Source: JAGQYH01 sp041393015 (lineage in GTDB: Bacteria; Bacteroidota; Bacteroidia; Chitinophagales; JADIYW01). From it: DNA of 64,000 bases. Of this stretch, positions 53,779 through 63,800 are shown in pieces (positions within the stretch are counted from its first letter, which is position 1; every line of letters starts with the position of its first letter). The DNA lies in NCBI GenBank assembly GCA_041393015.1, contig JAWKKV010000002.1:248001-312000 (forward strand), in the 5' to 3' direction. The translations under genes were made by a program, and so were the position numbers. The notes under the pieces were generated by a model, which was not told the origin of the DNA, searched no databases, and was given only the letters and a program-made list of their open reading frames with translations.

Positions 53779-56058
53779 ATGAAATCAAAAATCTTAACAG
53801 GAGTAGTTGCCCTTTTTCTATTAGGAGCTTGCCAAAATACTCAGGAAAAAAACATGAGTAGTGATGGAGGATGTCCATTTGGTTTTGGCAAAGACCATAA
53901 AAAGGAACAGGTATCAATCATTAAAACGAACGACGATTGGTGGCCAAATAAGCTGAATTTAGATATTCTGGCTCAAAACTCTGCTTTATCTAATCCAATG
54001 AATGAAAGTTTTGATTATGAAAAGGAATTTGCGAAGTTAGACTATAATCAATTGAAAAAGGATATTGAAGCTGTATTGACGAATTCACAAGATTGGTGGC
54101 CAGCTGATTACGGAAATTATGGACCTTTATTCATTCGTATGGCATGGCACAGTGCAGGAACATACAGAACTGGAGATGGAAGAGGTGGAACTCGTATGGG
54201 GATTCAGCGTTTTGCGCCACAAAACAGTTGGCCGGATAACGTAAACCTAGATAAAGCTAGAAGATTGTTGTGGCCGGTTAAGCAAAAATATGGTCAACAA
54301 ATCTCTTGGGCGGACTTGATGATTTTAACAGGAAATGTTGCCTTGGAATCTATGGGTTTTGAAACGATCGGTTTTGGTGCCGGTAGAGCAGATGTATGGG
54401 AACCTCAAGAAGATATTTATTGGGGACCGGAAGGCGGTTGGTTAGAATCGAGAAGATTGAATGAAGATGGCGAAATGGATTTAGATATGGAAAATCCATT
54501 AGCGGCTGTGCAAATGGGACTGATTTATGTCAACCCGGAAGGACCAAATGGCAATCCTGATCCAGTGGCTTCAGCAAAAAACATTAGAATTGCTTTTGCA
54601 CGAATGGGAATGAATGATGAAGAAACAGTAGCCTTAATTGCAGGAGGCCATTCATTTGGTAAAACACATGGCGCTGGTCCTGCTGATAATGTTGGTGCTG
54701 CTCCGGAAGCTGCTGATATTGAAGAACAAGGTTTTGGATGGAAAAGTAAATATAAATCAGGTAAAGGAGCAGATGCGATTAGCTCAGGCTTAGAAGTGAT
54801 TTGGACACCTACACCTACACAATGGAGTCATGCATTTTTACAAACGTTGTTTAACAATGAATGGGAATTAACAAAAAGTCCGGCAGGCGCTCATCAATGG
54901 GTGGCTAAAGATGCCGGAGAAATATTTCCTGATGCATTTGATGAGAATAAAAGACATAAACCAACTATGCTTACTTCGGATTTAGCATTAAAGTTTGATC
55001 CTGATTACAAGAAAGTATGTCAAGGATTTATAGATAATCCGGAGGCATTCGAAGATGCTTTTGCGAAAGCTTGGTTTAAGTTAACGCACAGAGATATGGG
55101 ACCAAAGTCAACTTACATAGGTCCTGAAGTGCCAAAAGAGGATTTCTTATGGCAAGATCCGGTACCGGCAAGAGATTATGATTTAGTGTCTGCTGCCGAT
55201 ATTGAAAAACTTAAAACAGAGATTCTTAATTCAGGTATTCCTCATAGTCAATTAATTGAAACGGCTTGGGCATCTGCATCAACCTATAGAGGTTCTGATA
55301 GAAGAGGTGGCGCCAATGGAGCTCGTATTCGATTAGAACCACAAATCAGTTGGGCATCTAATAATACGGATCAACTTAAGAATGTGTTAGCTACTTACGA
55401 GAAAATTCAAGCAGATTTTAATGCTAAGAGCGGAAACAAAAAAGTTTCGATGGCAGATTTAATTGTGTTAGGAGGAAGTGCCGCAGTTGAAAAAGCAGCT
55501 TCAGATGCAGGATTTAAAGCAAAAGTTCCTTTTATTCCAGGAAGAACAGATGCAACACAAGAGCAAACAGATGCAGCTTCTTTTGCAGTTCTTGAGCCAA
55601 TGGCTGATGGTTTCAGAAACTATCAAAAAAAGAAATACACCTTAACAACAGAGGAATTGCTTGTTGACAAAGCACAACTATTAACTTTAACAGCTCCGGA
55701 AATGACAGTGCTAGTTGGTGGTATGAGAGCATTAAATGCGAACTTTGATGATTCAAACAAAGGTATTTTAACCAAAACGCCTGGCGTTCTTACCAATGAT
55801 TTCTTTGTTAATCTTCTAGACATGAATACTTATTGGACACCGATTTCGGAAGATAAATTGGAGTTTGAAGGTAAAAATAGAACTACTGATGAGACTGTTT
55901 GGACAGCTACTAGAGCGGATTTAATTTTTGGATCTAATTCTGAATTGAGAGCATTAGCGGAGGTTTATGCTAGTAATGATGCTAAAGAAAAATTTGTCAA
56001 TGACTTTATCAATGCGTGGACTAAAGTGATGAATCTTGATCGATTTGATTTGAAATAG
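53779..56058 (+). CDS. katG: Catalase-peroxidase KatG with lipoprotein signal
   Basis: Bifunctional haem catalase and peroxidase. 759 residues with both KatG halves. Distal haem pocket RMAWHSAGTYR (Arg120, Trp123, His124); Tyr250 in GLIYVNPEGP and Met276 in ARMGMNDEET complete the Met-Tyr-Trp cross-link; proximal His291 in AGGHSFGKTHG. All catalytic residues are present. The first 18 residues are a signal with lipobox FLLGAC (Cys18), so the enzyme is predicted to be exported and lipid-anchored. Most KatG proteins are cytoplasmic; some have a cleavable periplasmic signal. It is transcribed divergently from the TetR efflux operon and ends in its own terminator. Confidence 0.95.
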   Translation: MKSKILTGVVALFLLGACQNTQEKNMSSDGGCPFGFGKDHKKEQVSIIKTNDDWWPNKLNLDILAQNSALSNPMNESFDYEKEFAKLDYNQLKKDIEAVLTNSQDWWPADYGNYGPLFIRMAWHSAGTYRTGDGRGGTRMGIQRFAPQNSWPDNVNLDKARRLLWPVKQKYGQQISWADLMILTGNVALESMGFETIGFGAGRADVWEPQEDIYWGPEGGWLESRRLNEDGEMDLDMENPLAAVQMGLIYVNPEGPNGNPDPVASAKNIRIAFARMGMNDEETVALIAGGHSFGKTHGAGPADNVGAAPEAADIEEQGFGWKSKYKSGKGADAISSGLEVIWTPTPTQWSHAFLQTLFNNEWELTKSPAGAHQWVAKDAGEIFPDAFDENKRHKPTMLTSDLALKFDPDYKKVCQGFIDNPEAFEDAFAKAWFKLTHRDMGPKSTYIGPEVPKEDFLWQDPVPARDYDLVSAADIEKLKTEILNSGIPHSQLIETAWASASTYRGSDRRGGANGARIRLEPQISWASNNTDQLKNVLATYEKIQADFNAKSGNKKVSMADLIVLGGSAAVEKAASDAGFKAKVPFIPGRTDATQEQTDAASFAVLEPMADGFRNYQKKKYTLTTEELLVDKAQLLTLTAPEMTVLVGGMRALNANFDDSNKGILTKTPGVLTNDFFVNLLDMNTYWTPISEDKLEFEGKNRTTDETVWTATRADLIFGSNSELRALAEVYASNDAKEKFVNDFINAWTKVMNLDRFDLK

Positions 56059-56091
56059 ATTTAAGTAAGAATTTTGCTTACTATATTGTTT

Positions 56092-56128
56092 ATAGCGGCT
56101 TGGATATCATCTGAGTCGCTATTTTTTT
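56092..56128 (+). terminator. Terminator of katG
   Basis: TAGCGGCT and AGTCGCTA pair over 8 bp (one G-T), with a 13-nt loop, followed by seven T. Confidence 0.85.
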
Positions 56129-56170
56129 ATAAAGAATTTATTGAAACAAAAGGGAAGCGATTTAAATCAA

Positions 56171-56178
56171 TAACTTTG
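56171..56178 (+). promoter_or_regulatory. Candidate -7 box of glutaminase gene
   Basis: TAACTTTG fits TAnnTTTG 33 nt before the TTG start, just after the katG terminator. No TTG is at the usual -33 distance, so this is tentative. Confidence 0.4.
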
Positions 56179-56210
56179 TTGAAAGAAATTCAATTATTAA
56201 ATTTTATCCC

Positions 56211-57125
56211 TTGAATTATAAAGAAAACATTGAAAAGTCGTTCCATTATGCCAATGGATTAACAGATAAAGGTAAGTTGGCAAGCTATATTCCTGAATTA
56301 GCCAACGTTGATCCTAAAATGTTTGGTGTACATATGACAGCCCTTAACAGCGATTCATATGGTATGGGTGATTATCTTAAAAAGTTCTCCATACAAAGTA
56401 TTGCTAAAGTATTTTCCTTAACGCTAGCTTATAAAATGCTAGGCGAGAAAATATGGAAAAGGGTAGATGTTGAACCTTCTGGTAACAAATTTGATTCGCT
56501 TATTTTATTGGAAACCGATAATGGTATTCCTCGTAATCCATTTATCAATTCGGGTGCTATTGTAATCTGCGATATTTTATTATCACATTTGGATAATGCC
56601 AAAGAAGAATTTCTTGAATTTGTTAGAGATATAAGCGATTTGCCTAATTTGACTTACTCTAAGAAAATTGCTGATTCTGAAAAATCTGAAGGCTATAGAA
56701 ATGTGGCGTTATGCAACTTTGTAAAATCTTTTGGCAATATTAAAAATGAGCCTACTGAGGTACTTGATTTTTATTTCAATTTATGTTCTATTGAAATGAA
56801 TTGTCAGCAGTTATCTCATGCCTTTGGGTTTTTAGCCAACGGAGGACGTAAATTTTCAGATGGCAAACAAATAATTACTAAAAGCCAAGCCAAACGGATT
56901 AATGCTTTGATGTTGACTTGCGGTTTTTATGACGAATCAGGCGAATTTGCCTTTAAAGTAGGATTGCCCGGAAAGAGTGGAGTTGGCGGTGGAATAGTGG
57001 CGTTGTATCCTCACAATTATACCATTGCCGTTTGGTCACCGGGATTAAATCCACATGGCAACTCTTTTCTTGGAATGAAGTTCCTTGAAAAATTAACGAC
57101 TCATTCAGAATTGAGTATTTTCTAA
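56211..57125 (+). CDS. glsA: Glutaminase
   Basis: Hydrolyses glutamine to glutamate and ammonia. 304 residues, normal for the serine-dependent beta-lactamase-like glutaminase family. Motifs: FSIQSIAKVFSL with the catalytic Ser-x-x-Lys, DNGIPRNPFINSGAI, LCNFVKSFGN, and LPGKSGVGGGIVALYP at the C-terminus. The start is TTG at 56211, as no ATG or GTG precedes the conserved N-terminus. It is separated from katG by a terminator and convergent with the PKD gene. Confidence 0.92.
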   Translation: MNYKENIEKSFHYANGLTDKGKLASYIPELANVDPKMFGVHMTALNSDSYGMGDYLKKFSIQSIAKVFSLTLAYKMLGEKIWKRVDVEPSGNKFDSLILLETDNGIPRNPFINSGAIVICDILLSHLDNAKEEFLEFVRDISDLPNLTYSKKIADSEKSEGYRNVALCNFVKSFGNIKNEPTEVLDFYFNLCSIEMNCQQLSHAFGFLANGGRKFSDGKQIITKSQAKRINALMLTCGFYDESGEFAFKVGLPGKSGVGGGIVALYPHNYTIAVWSPGLNPHGNSFLGMKFLEKLTTHSELSIF

Positions 57126-57160
57126 GATTTTAGAGTTTCGATTACTCCTTCAAATTACTC

Positions 57161-60100
57161 CTATCTTAATAATACAAATGTTCCTAAAGCACTCTTCCTT
57201 TTAGAATTTTCTCTTGGTCCGCCCCAAGCATATCCATTCGTAAATATGGCTTGAATTTTCCACACGTAATTATCTTGTGGCATTTCTTTGCCATTAAATG
57301 TGCCATCCCAACCTTCTGAAGGAATGCCATTTTCTAAAGCGGTAGTTCTGAATAACAGCTCTCCATACGTAGAATAGATTTCTAACTCGTATTCTAATAA
57401 GTCATGTCCTTTTGGCAAAAAGATAGAAGCTTCCGTATTGCTGCCTAATGCCGGACTCATGGCATTGGGCACGAAAATGTTGCCAAAGAATTCTACTATA
57501 ATGGGTTTTGTAATGGAATCTACACAACCAAAATCACTTTGAGCTATTAATTTTATAGAAAATGGACCTGATGTGATGTATTCATACGATGGGTTTTCTT
57601 CTGTAGATACTAAATCACTACCATCACCAAAATTCCAAATATATTGGCCGGCATTTTCACTTAAGTTGATAAAATCAATCAAACCATTTAAAATAGGATC
57701 TTCATTTTGGTAGTAATCAAAATCAGCGATTGGTAAAGGCATTATTTCAACAATACCAACTTTTGTAATAGTATCGTAGCAAAGATTATCGTTATTGGTA
57801 ATTAATGAAACTGTATAAAATCCATCTTCAAAATAAGCTACTGTAGGATTATTAACGAAAGACTTTTTACCATTCCCAAAATCCCACACAAAATTTTCTC
57901 CATTACTTAGATTTATAAACTCAATGCTGTCTCCAATACAAAAAGCATTAGCATCAACATCAAAATCTGCAATGGGTTTTTCCAAAATATCAATGGATTT
58001 AGTGATACTATTGGTACATAAATTGTCTCCTGTTACGGTTAATGTTATATTGTAGTTTCCACTTGGATTGTATATATGCTTAGGATGTACAAGACTGGAG
58101 GTTGCTCCATCGCCAAATTGCCATTGACTATTGATTGCTCCAACTGTTTCATTGGTAAATTTTACTTCGGCCTTTTCACAACCTTTATCCGGCATACTAA
58201 ATGCCGCATCAATACTTTCTAAGACTTCTACATAAGCATAAGCAGTATCTCTGCTGCAACCATTATTAACCGCTAATTCAACGGTATAAAAACCGGCAGT
58301 CTCAAAAGTATGCTCAATAGTATCTGAACTTATCACATTGCCATCACCTAAATCCCAAACCGGATTGGAACCAATAGAGGAGAAGTTGATTAAGGTAATA
58401 TCTAACGGCTCACAACCTGAGAGATGATCTATATAGAAGAAGGCATTAGCATCTGTTGTTTTGATAATTACTTCACGTTGAGCAGTATCGGAACCACAGT
58501 TATTAGACGCTACTAAAGTTACTAGATAAGCTGTGTCGTTTACTCCAATATCATAGAATTGAGGTTTTGGATCTTTGGCATTAGAGGTTTTTCCATTACC
58601 AAAATCCCAAAAATAGGTTTGTGGTGAATTGTAACTTATGTTGTTAAATACCACGGAATCTAATTCACAATATTGACTATAATTAGTGCCAAATTTCGCT
58701 ACCGGTGGTTTGGATATTAATACGCTGTCGAGTGCGGTATGATCTCCACATTGGTTAACGACAGTTAAGGTTACGTAATAGGTAGTGTCATAGTAAGTGC
58801 CTTGAGTAAACGTAATATTTTGAGGTGCATTATCAGTAGAAGTCACGCCATTGCCAAAGTCCCAGAATACATCTGTTATATGTCCTGATGAGTTATTGAC
58901 AAAATCTATTTGTAAAATATTACAACCTAGTGGATTGGCAATATCAAAACTAGCTTGTGGAATGGCAATGATTCTAATTGTACTGGTATCGCTATTGACA
59001 CAACCGTTTTTTTCAACCTCTACAATTACAGTAAACAATCCAATTGAGTTATAACTGTGGGAAACAGAAACACCATTAGCCGTGCGGCCATCACCAAAAT
59101 TCCAACTTACTGATGATAAACTATCTGCGTCAATTGAGAAAGTTACAGCTTCATTTAAACAAGCTGTATCAGGTATATTCAAATCGACATCTGGAATATT
59201 TAATACACTCACGGTTTTGTAAGCAGTATCTAAACAACCTAGAATGGGTTCAGCATAAATATAGGCTATTTGATGACTGCCTAAACCGCTTTCAGATGGA
59301 CTGAAAATTCCTTGAATACTATCAATAATTCCCGTTCCTATCCAAATTCCTCCAAGAGGCGATTGTCCGGTTAATATAAGCTCATCTATATTGATACAGG
59401 TGTTTTGAGTGGGTCCGGCATATAAATTGTCAATAGAAACTAAGCTAGCTATTATACTATCCGAGGCTACACAAATACCATCATCATAAGTATAGGTTAA
59501 AGTAACGGCATCTTCTGACACAATGGATGGAACAAACATGTCGTTCATAACACCTATTCCTGACCAAGTGCCATTGGCAGGTGTTCCACCTAATGTAACT
59601 GGAGCATCTTTAGCACAAACTGTAATATTGTCGCCAGCATCAACAGTTTGTGGATGTGAAATAGTAAATGAAACTTGTTTTGCTGTATTGCCACATTCAC
59701 TATAAGCATTTACATAAATAGTATGTATGGTATCTTCATAAAAAGTTACTGCTGGTGGATTTTCACCAACAAACGAACTAGGTGTTCCTCCTTCAAAAGT
59801 CCAAATAATAGAATCTGCAGTATTTGTAAAATTGATTGCTTGATTGAAAACAAAAGAATCTGCACAGATATCTGCTAAGATTGGCAATTCAAAATCTACC
59901 TTATTTTTTTGATAGAATGTTATGTTTTTTGAAGTTAAACTACTGCCACATTGATTGGATACTCTTAGTGAAATATAGTAGGTTGTATCAAATTCAGAAC
60001 CTTGTTGATAGCCAACAAATTGGGGCGAATCATCAGTAGAAGTTGTTCCGTTGCCTAAGGTCCAAACGGAATTATCGTAATGACCAGTTGAGGTGTTTTC

Positions 60101-60655
60101 AAAATTGATTAATAGTGTATTACATTGTCCAACATCTTCATAGTTAAAAGAAGCAATAGGTCTGCCAATCACATAGATGGTAGTGCTGTCCGTACTTGTG
60201 CAACCTTGCTCTGTTACGCTAACTGTAATAGTATAGCTGCCTGCCACTCCATAGTTATGCTGTTCGTTGTTTCCAAATGTTGAGTTACCATCACCAAAGT
60301 CCCAGTCTATAATGGCAAATGGATCCACTGCTAAATCAAAATTTACTACTTCATTGATACAGACGGTATCCGGTAAATTGAAGATTATTTCGGGGATCGG
60401 CAATACCTCTACATTTTTATAAACGGTATCTAAACATCCTAATATTGGTTCTGCGTAAACATATCCTACTTGATGGATGCCTGTATCACTTACCAACGGC
60501 GAAAAGGTGCCAAGGTTGGCATTGGTTATTCCATTGCCAATCCACCAACCTCCAATTGGATATTGACCTACTAAGGTGATTTCATCAATATTAACACAAG
60601 TAGTTTGATCGTCTCCGGCAGTTAAACTATCGATAGTGATAATGTTCACCGTCAT
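57161..60655 (-). CDS. Giant PKD-repeat surface protein, C-terminal part with gliding-motility-type sorting domain
   Basis: 1164 residues readable from an internal ATG at 60655; the frame is open further upstream to about 60770, where it meets the other part (see 60748-64000). It is built of repeated PKD-like modules (WDFGDGNSTFGNNEQHNYG, WDFGNGKTSNAKDPKPQF, WDLGDGNVISSDTIEHTFE and more, about ten) alternating with NIPDTACLNEAVTF and Ig-like segments. The last 95 residues are a type B T9SS C-terminal domain (FVPNAMSPALGSNTEASIF, YGELLFRT, GWDGTFNGKEMPQDNYVW), as in SprB-like adhesins. It is expected at the cell surface; a role in adhesion or gliding is inference. Confidence 0.85.
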   Translation of the reverse strand: MTVNIITIDSLTAGDDQTTCVNIDEITLVGQYPIGGWWIGNGITNANLGTFSPLVSDTGIHQVGYVYAEPILGCLDTVYKNVEVLPIPEIIFNLPDTVCINEVVNFDLAVDPFAIIDWDFGDGNSTFGNNEQHNYGVAGSYTITVSVTEQGCTSTDSTTIYVIGRPIASFNYEDVGQCNTLLINFENTSTGHYDNSVWTLGNGTTSTDDSPQFVGYQQGSEFDTTYYISLRVSNQCGSSLTSKNITFYQKNKVDFELPILADICADSFVFNQAINFTNTADSIIWTFEGGTPSSFVGENPPAVTFYEDTIHTIYVNAYSECGNTAKQVSFTISHPQTVDAGDNITVCAKDAPVTLGGTPANGTWSGIGVMNDMFVPSIVSEDAVTLTYTYDDGICVASDSIIASLVSIDNLYAGPTQNTCINIDELILTGQSPLGGIWIGTGIIDSIQGIFSPSESGLGSHQIAYIYAEPILGCLDTAYKTVSVLNIPDVDLNIPDTACLNEAVTFSIDADSLSSVSWNFGDGRTANGVSVSHSYNSIGLFTVIVEVEKNGCVNSDTSTIRIIAIPQASFDIANPLGCNILQIDFVNNSSGHITDVFWDFGNGVTSTDNAPQNITFTQGTYYDTTYYVTLTVVNQCGDHTALDSVLISKPPVAKFGTNYSQYCELDSVVFNNISYNSPQTYFWDFGNGKTSNAKDPKPQFYDIGVNDTAYLVTLVASNNCGSDTAQREVIIKTTDANAFFYIDHLSGCEPLDITLINFSSIGSNPVWDLGDGNVISSDTIEHTFETAGFYTVELAVNNGCSRDTAYAYVEVLESIDAAFSMPDKGCEKAEVKFTNETVGAINSQWQFGDGATSSLVHPKHIYNPSGNYNITLTVTGDNLCTNSITKSIDILEKPIADFDVDANAFCIGDSIEFINLSNGENFVWDFGNGKKSFVNNPTVAYFEDGFYTVSLITNNDNLCYDTITKVGIVEIMPLPIADFDYYQNEDPILNGLIDFINLSENAGQYIWNFGDGSDLVSTEENPSYEYITSGPFSIKLIAQSDFGCVDSITKPIIVEFFGNIFVPNAMSPALGSNTEASIFLPKGHDLLEYELEIYSTYGELLFRTTALENGIPSEGWDGTFNGKEMPQDNYVWKIQAIFTNGYAWGGPRENSKRKSALGTFVLLR

Positions 60656-60867
60656 ACTATCTGTAATGTAACAAATACCATTGTTGTAGGTGTAAGTTAA
60701 AATTTCATAATTAGAAGTTACTAATGTTGGATCAAATGTATTAGCTACTACACCATTGCCTGACCAAGTCCATCATTCGGCGAACCCATTAAAGTGATAG
60801 GCATATTATTAAAGCAGATAGTTGTATCATTTCCTGCCTCCACAACTTTTGGATAAGATATAGTAAA
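60539..60867 (-). repeat. Near-identical intragenic repeat, copy 1 (contains the frameshift)
   Basis: About 330 nt that match 61741-62070 almost base for base, while sequence on both sides is much more diverged. The clear coding difference is the loss of one C (CAAGTC-CATC versus CAAGTCCCATC). Confidence 0.85.
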
Positions 60868-63800
60868 GGATTCTGAAAGTGTTGCCGCACCGCAAGCATT
60901 GTAAGCTGTAACGGTGATGGTATGAGTGGTGTCTTCATAAAAAGTTACTGCTGGTGGAATTTCACCAAAATAGCTAGCTGGAGTTCCTCCTTCAAATACC
61001 CAAATCACTGAATCAGGACTACCGCCATTAAAACTAATGGTATCGTTAAACAAAAATGAAGTAGCACAAACGTCAGCTATTTCCGGTAATTCAAAAAGTA
61101 TTTGTGTTCCAATAGTAAAAGTGATGTTATCCATTAATGTGTCAACACCACATTGATTTTCTGCCACCATCATTATGTTATAAGTGGTGTCAATTCCATT
61201 GCTTGGAGCATAGTTGATATCTTGTGGTGAAACAGTTGTTGAGGTTTGTCCATTCCCTAAATCCCAAAAAACATTATCAAAATGACCAGTGGTTTGGTTG
61301 GTATAATCTAGTATGAAAGTATTACACACACCTGTATTCACAAAGCTGAAATCAGCATTTGGCTTTCCTAATACCTGAATGAAACTACTATCGGTATTGG
61401 TGCAACCGTTTGCTGTAACGGCTACTGTAACGGTATATAAGCCAGCGGAAGAATAACTGTGTTGAATATTGTTTCCGGGAGCGCTATTTCCATCACCAAA
61501 ATTCCAAACAACTATGGCAGAAGAATCGATTACAATTGTAAAATCGACCAATTCATTTATACAAACGGAGTCCGATAAATTGAGTGTTATAGACGGAATA
61601 TCTATCACTTCAACAGTTTTGTAAGCTGTATCTAAGCAGCCTAAAATGGGTTCTGCATAAACATAACCAACCGTATGTACTCCAACACCACTGATGGCCG
61701 GCTCAAATGTTCCCAATGTTGAATCGGTTACGGCATCGCCAATCCACCAACCGCCAATTGGATATTGACCTACCAAGGTGATTTCATCAATATTAATACA
61801 AGCAGTTTGATCGTCTCCGGCAGTTAAACTATCGATCGTGATAATGTTCACCGCCATACTATCTGTAATGTAACAAATACCATTGTTGTAGGTATAAGTC
61901 AAAATTTCATGATTAGAAGTTACTAATTTTGGATCAAATGTATTGGCTACTACACCATTGCCTGACCAAGTCCCATCATTCGGCGAACCCATTAAAGTGA
62001 TAGGCATATTATTAAAGCAGATAGTTGTATCATTTCCTGCTTCCACAACTTTTGGATAAGAAATAGTGAATGATTGTGATTGAGTGGAAGCGCCACATTC
62101 ATTATAGGCACTTACGGTAATGGTATGAATAGTATCTTTTGTAAAGTTAACAGGAGGTGGATTTACGCCTGAGTAAGTAGTAATGTCACCACCTTCAAAT
62201 GTCCAAATTACAGAATCAGGTGTTGCACCGAAACTAATTGTTTTATCATAAACAAAACTATAGCCACAAAGATCGTCAATAGGAGGTAAGGTAAAGCCAA
62301 CTTGAGTCCCTGTCGTAAATGTTACAGTCTCAAATGTTGTGTCGCTTCCGCATTGATTGGTTGCTACCATAAATATGGTATAAGAAGTATCTGTTCCACT
62401 GCCTTGCTGATAGTTTATGTTTTGAGGCGAAACGGCAGTTGAAGTTTGTCCGTTTCCCAAATCCCAATAAACAGATTCATAGTGCCCAATTGTGGTATTG
62501 GTAAAACTCAAAGTAAGTGTATTGCAAAGACTACTGTTACCTATTGAAAAATCGGCTTGAGGAGTTTCAATAACTCTTATAGAAGTTGTGTCACTATTGA
62601 CACAGCCATTATCCGTTACTTCAACAATTATAGTATATTCTCCTGCTGATGAATAATTATGCTGCACATTATTGCCTATCCAAGTATTACCATCACCAAA
62701 ATTCCAATCTACAGTGGCAGTGCTTCCATTGCCTAAAGGCAAACTGAAATTGATTGCTTCTAGAGCACAAACAGTATCTGGTAAGTTAAGCGCTACAGTA
62801 GGAATATCGTGAATAGTGATATTCTTAGCGATTGTGTCCTTACATCCTGCAATACTTTCTGTAAAGATATAACTCACAGAGTGTGATCCTAGTCCACTAA
62901 TAGCAGGATCAAAAGTACCTTGTATACTATCTGAAATGCCTATTCCTTCCCAAAATCCACCTAAAGGTGATTGACCTGTTAAGTCGAATTGAGCATCGTA
63001 AATACAAGCGGATTCGTCGTTGCCGGCCGTTAAATTGGGTATGGAAATTATGGTTACTATCATGGCATCGCTGATAGTGCAAATGCCATCTGAATAAGTA
63101 TAGGTTAGTGTTTCTATGTTGCCGTTGGCTAATGCTGGATTAAAAATATTTCCACTAGTAATGCCATCACCAGACCAAGTTCCACCATTTGGTGATGTTA
63201 CTAAGGGGAATGGTGCTTGAGTGGAACAAACCGTCGTGTCATCACCTGCATTTACAGTTACTGGATGTGAAATCGCAAAACTTTCAACTTTATTTCTAAT
63301 ACCACAAGAATTATAAGCAGTAACGGAAATAGTATGTGTGCCTTCATCATAAAAAGTTATTGGTGGTGGATTATTCCCTACGTATTTGGAAGGAGTGCCT
63401 CCATTAAATTCCCAAACAATTGAATCCGCTAAACCATTAAAATTGACATTCTGATCAAATACAAATGAATCTGCACAAACATTTGGAAGATTGGGTAAAT
63501 TGAAGTTTACTCTAGAAATAAGATTTAAGGTAGTATCCCATGTGCCCGAACCACATTGATTTCCGACAGATAAAATAACTTGATAAGACCCTTTGTTGTT
63601 AAATTGAATTTCCGGTTCAAATGAATGTGAGTTGGTTCCATTGATAAATGAATATCCATTGTTAGGTACAACTGACCAAGTATAAATGGTGGTGGAATCA
63701 TTTGAAGAAAGGTTGGTAAAAGTAGCGATGGATGGAACACAAGGATCATCTAATGTAGCTTCTGCATTAGCATTTGCGCCTTCACTAATGACAACTTGTT

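Noticed and set aside
60653..60655. Internal ATG as a true start of a separate second PKD gene
   Set aside because: The frame is open upstream and matches the repeat pattern up to the missing C, there is no signal peptide, and the start lies mid-module.
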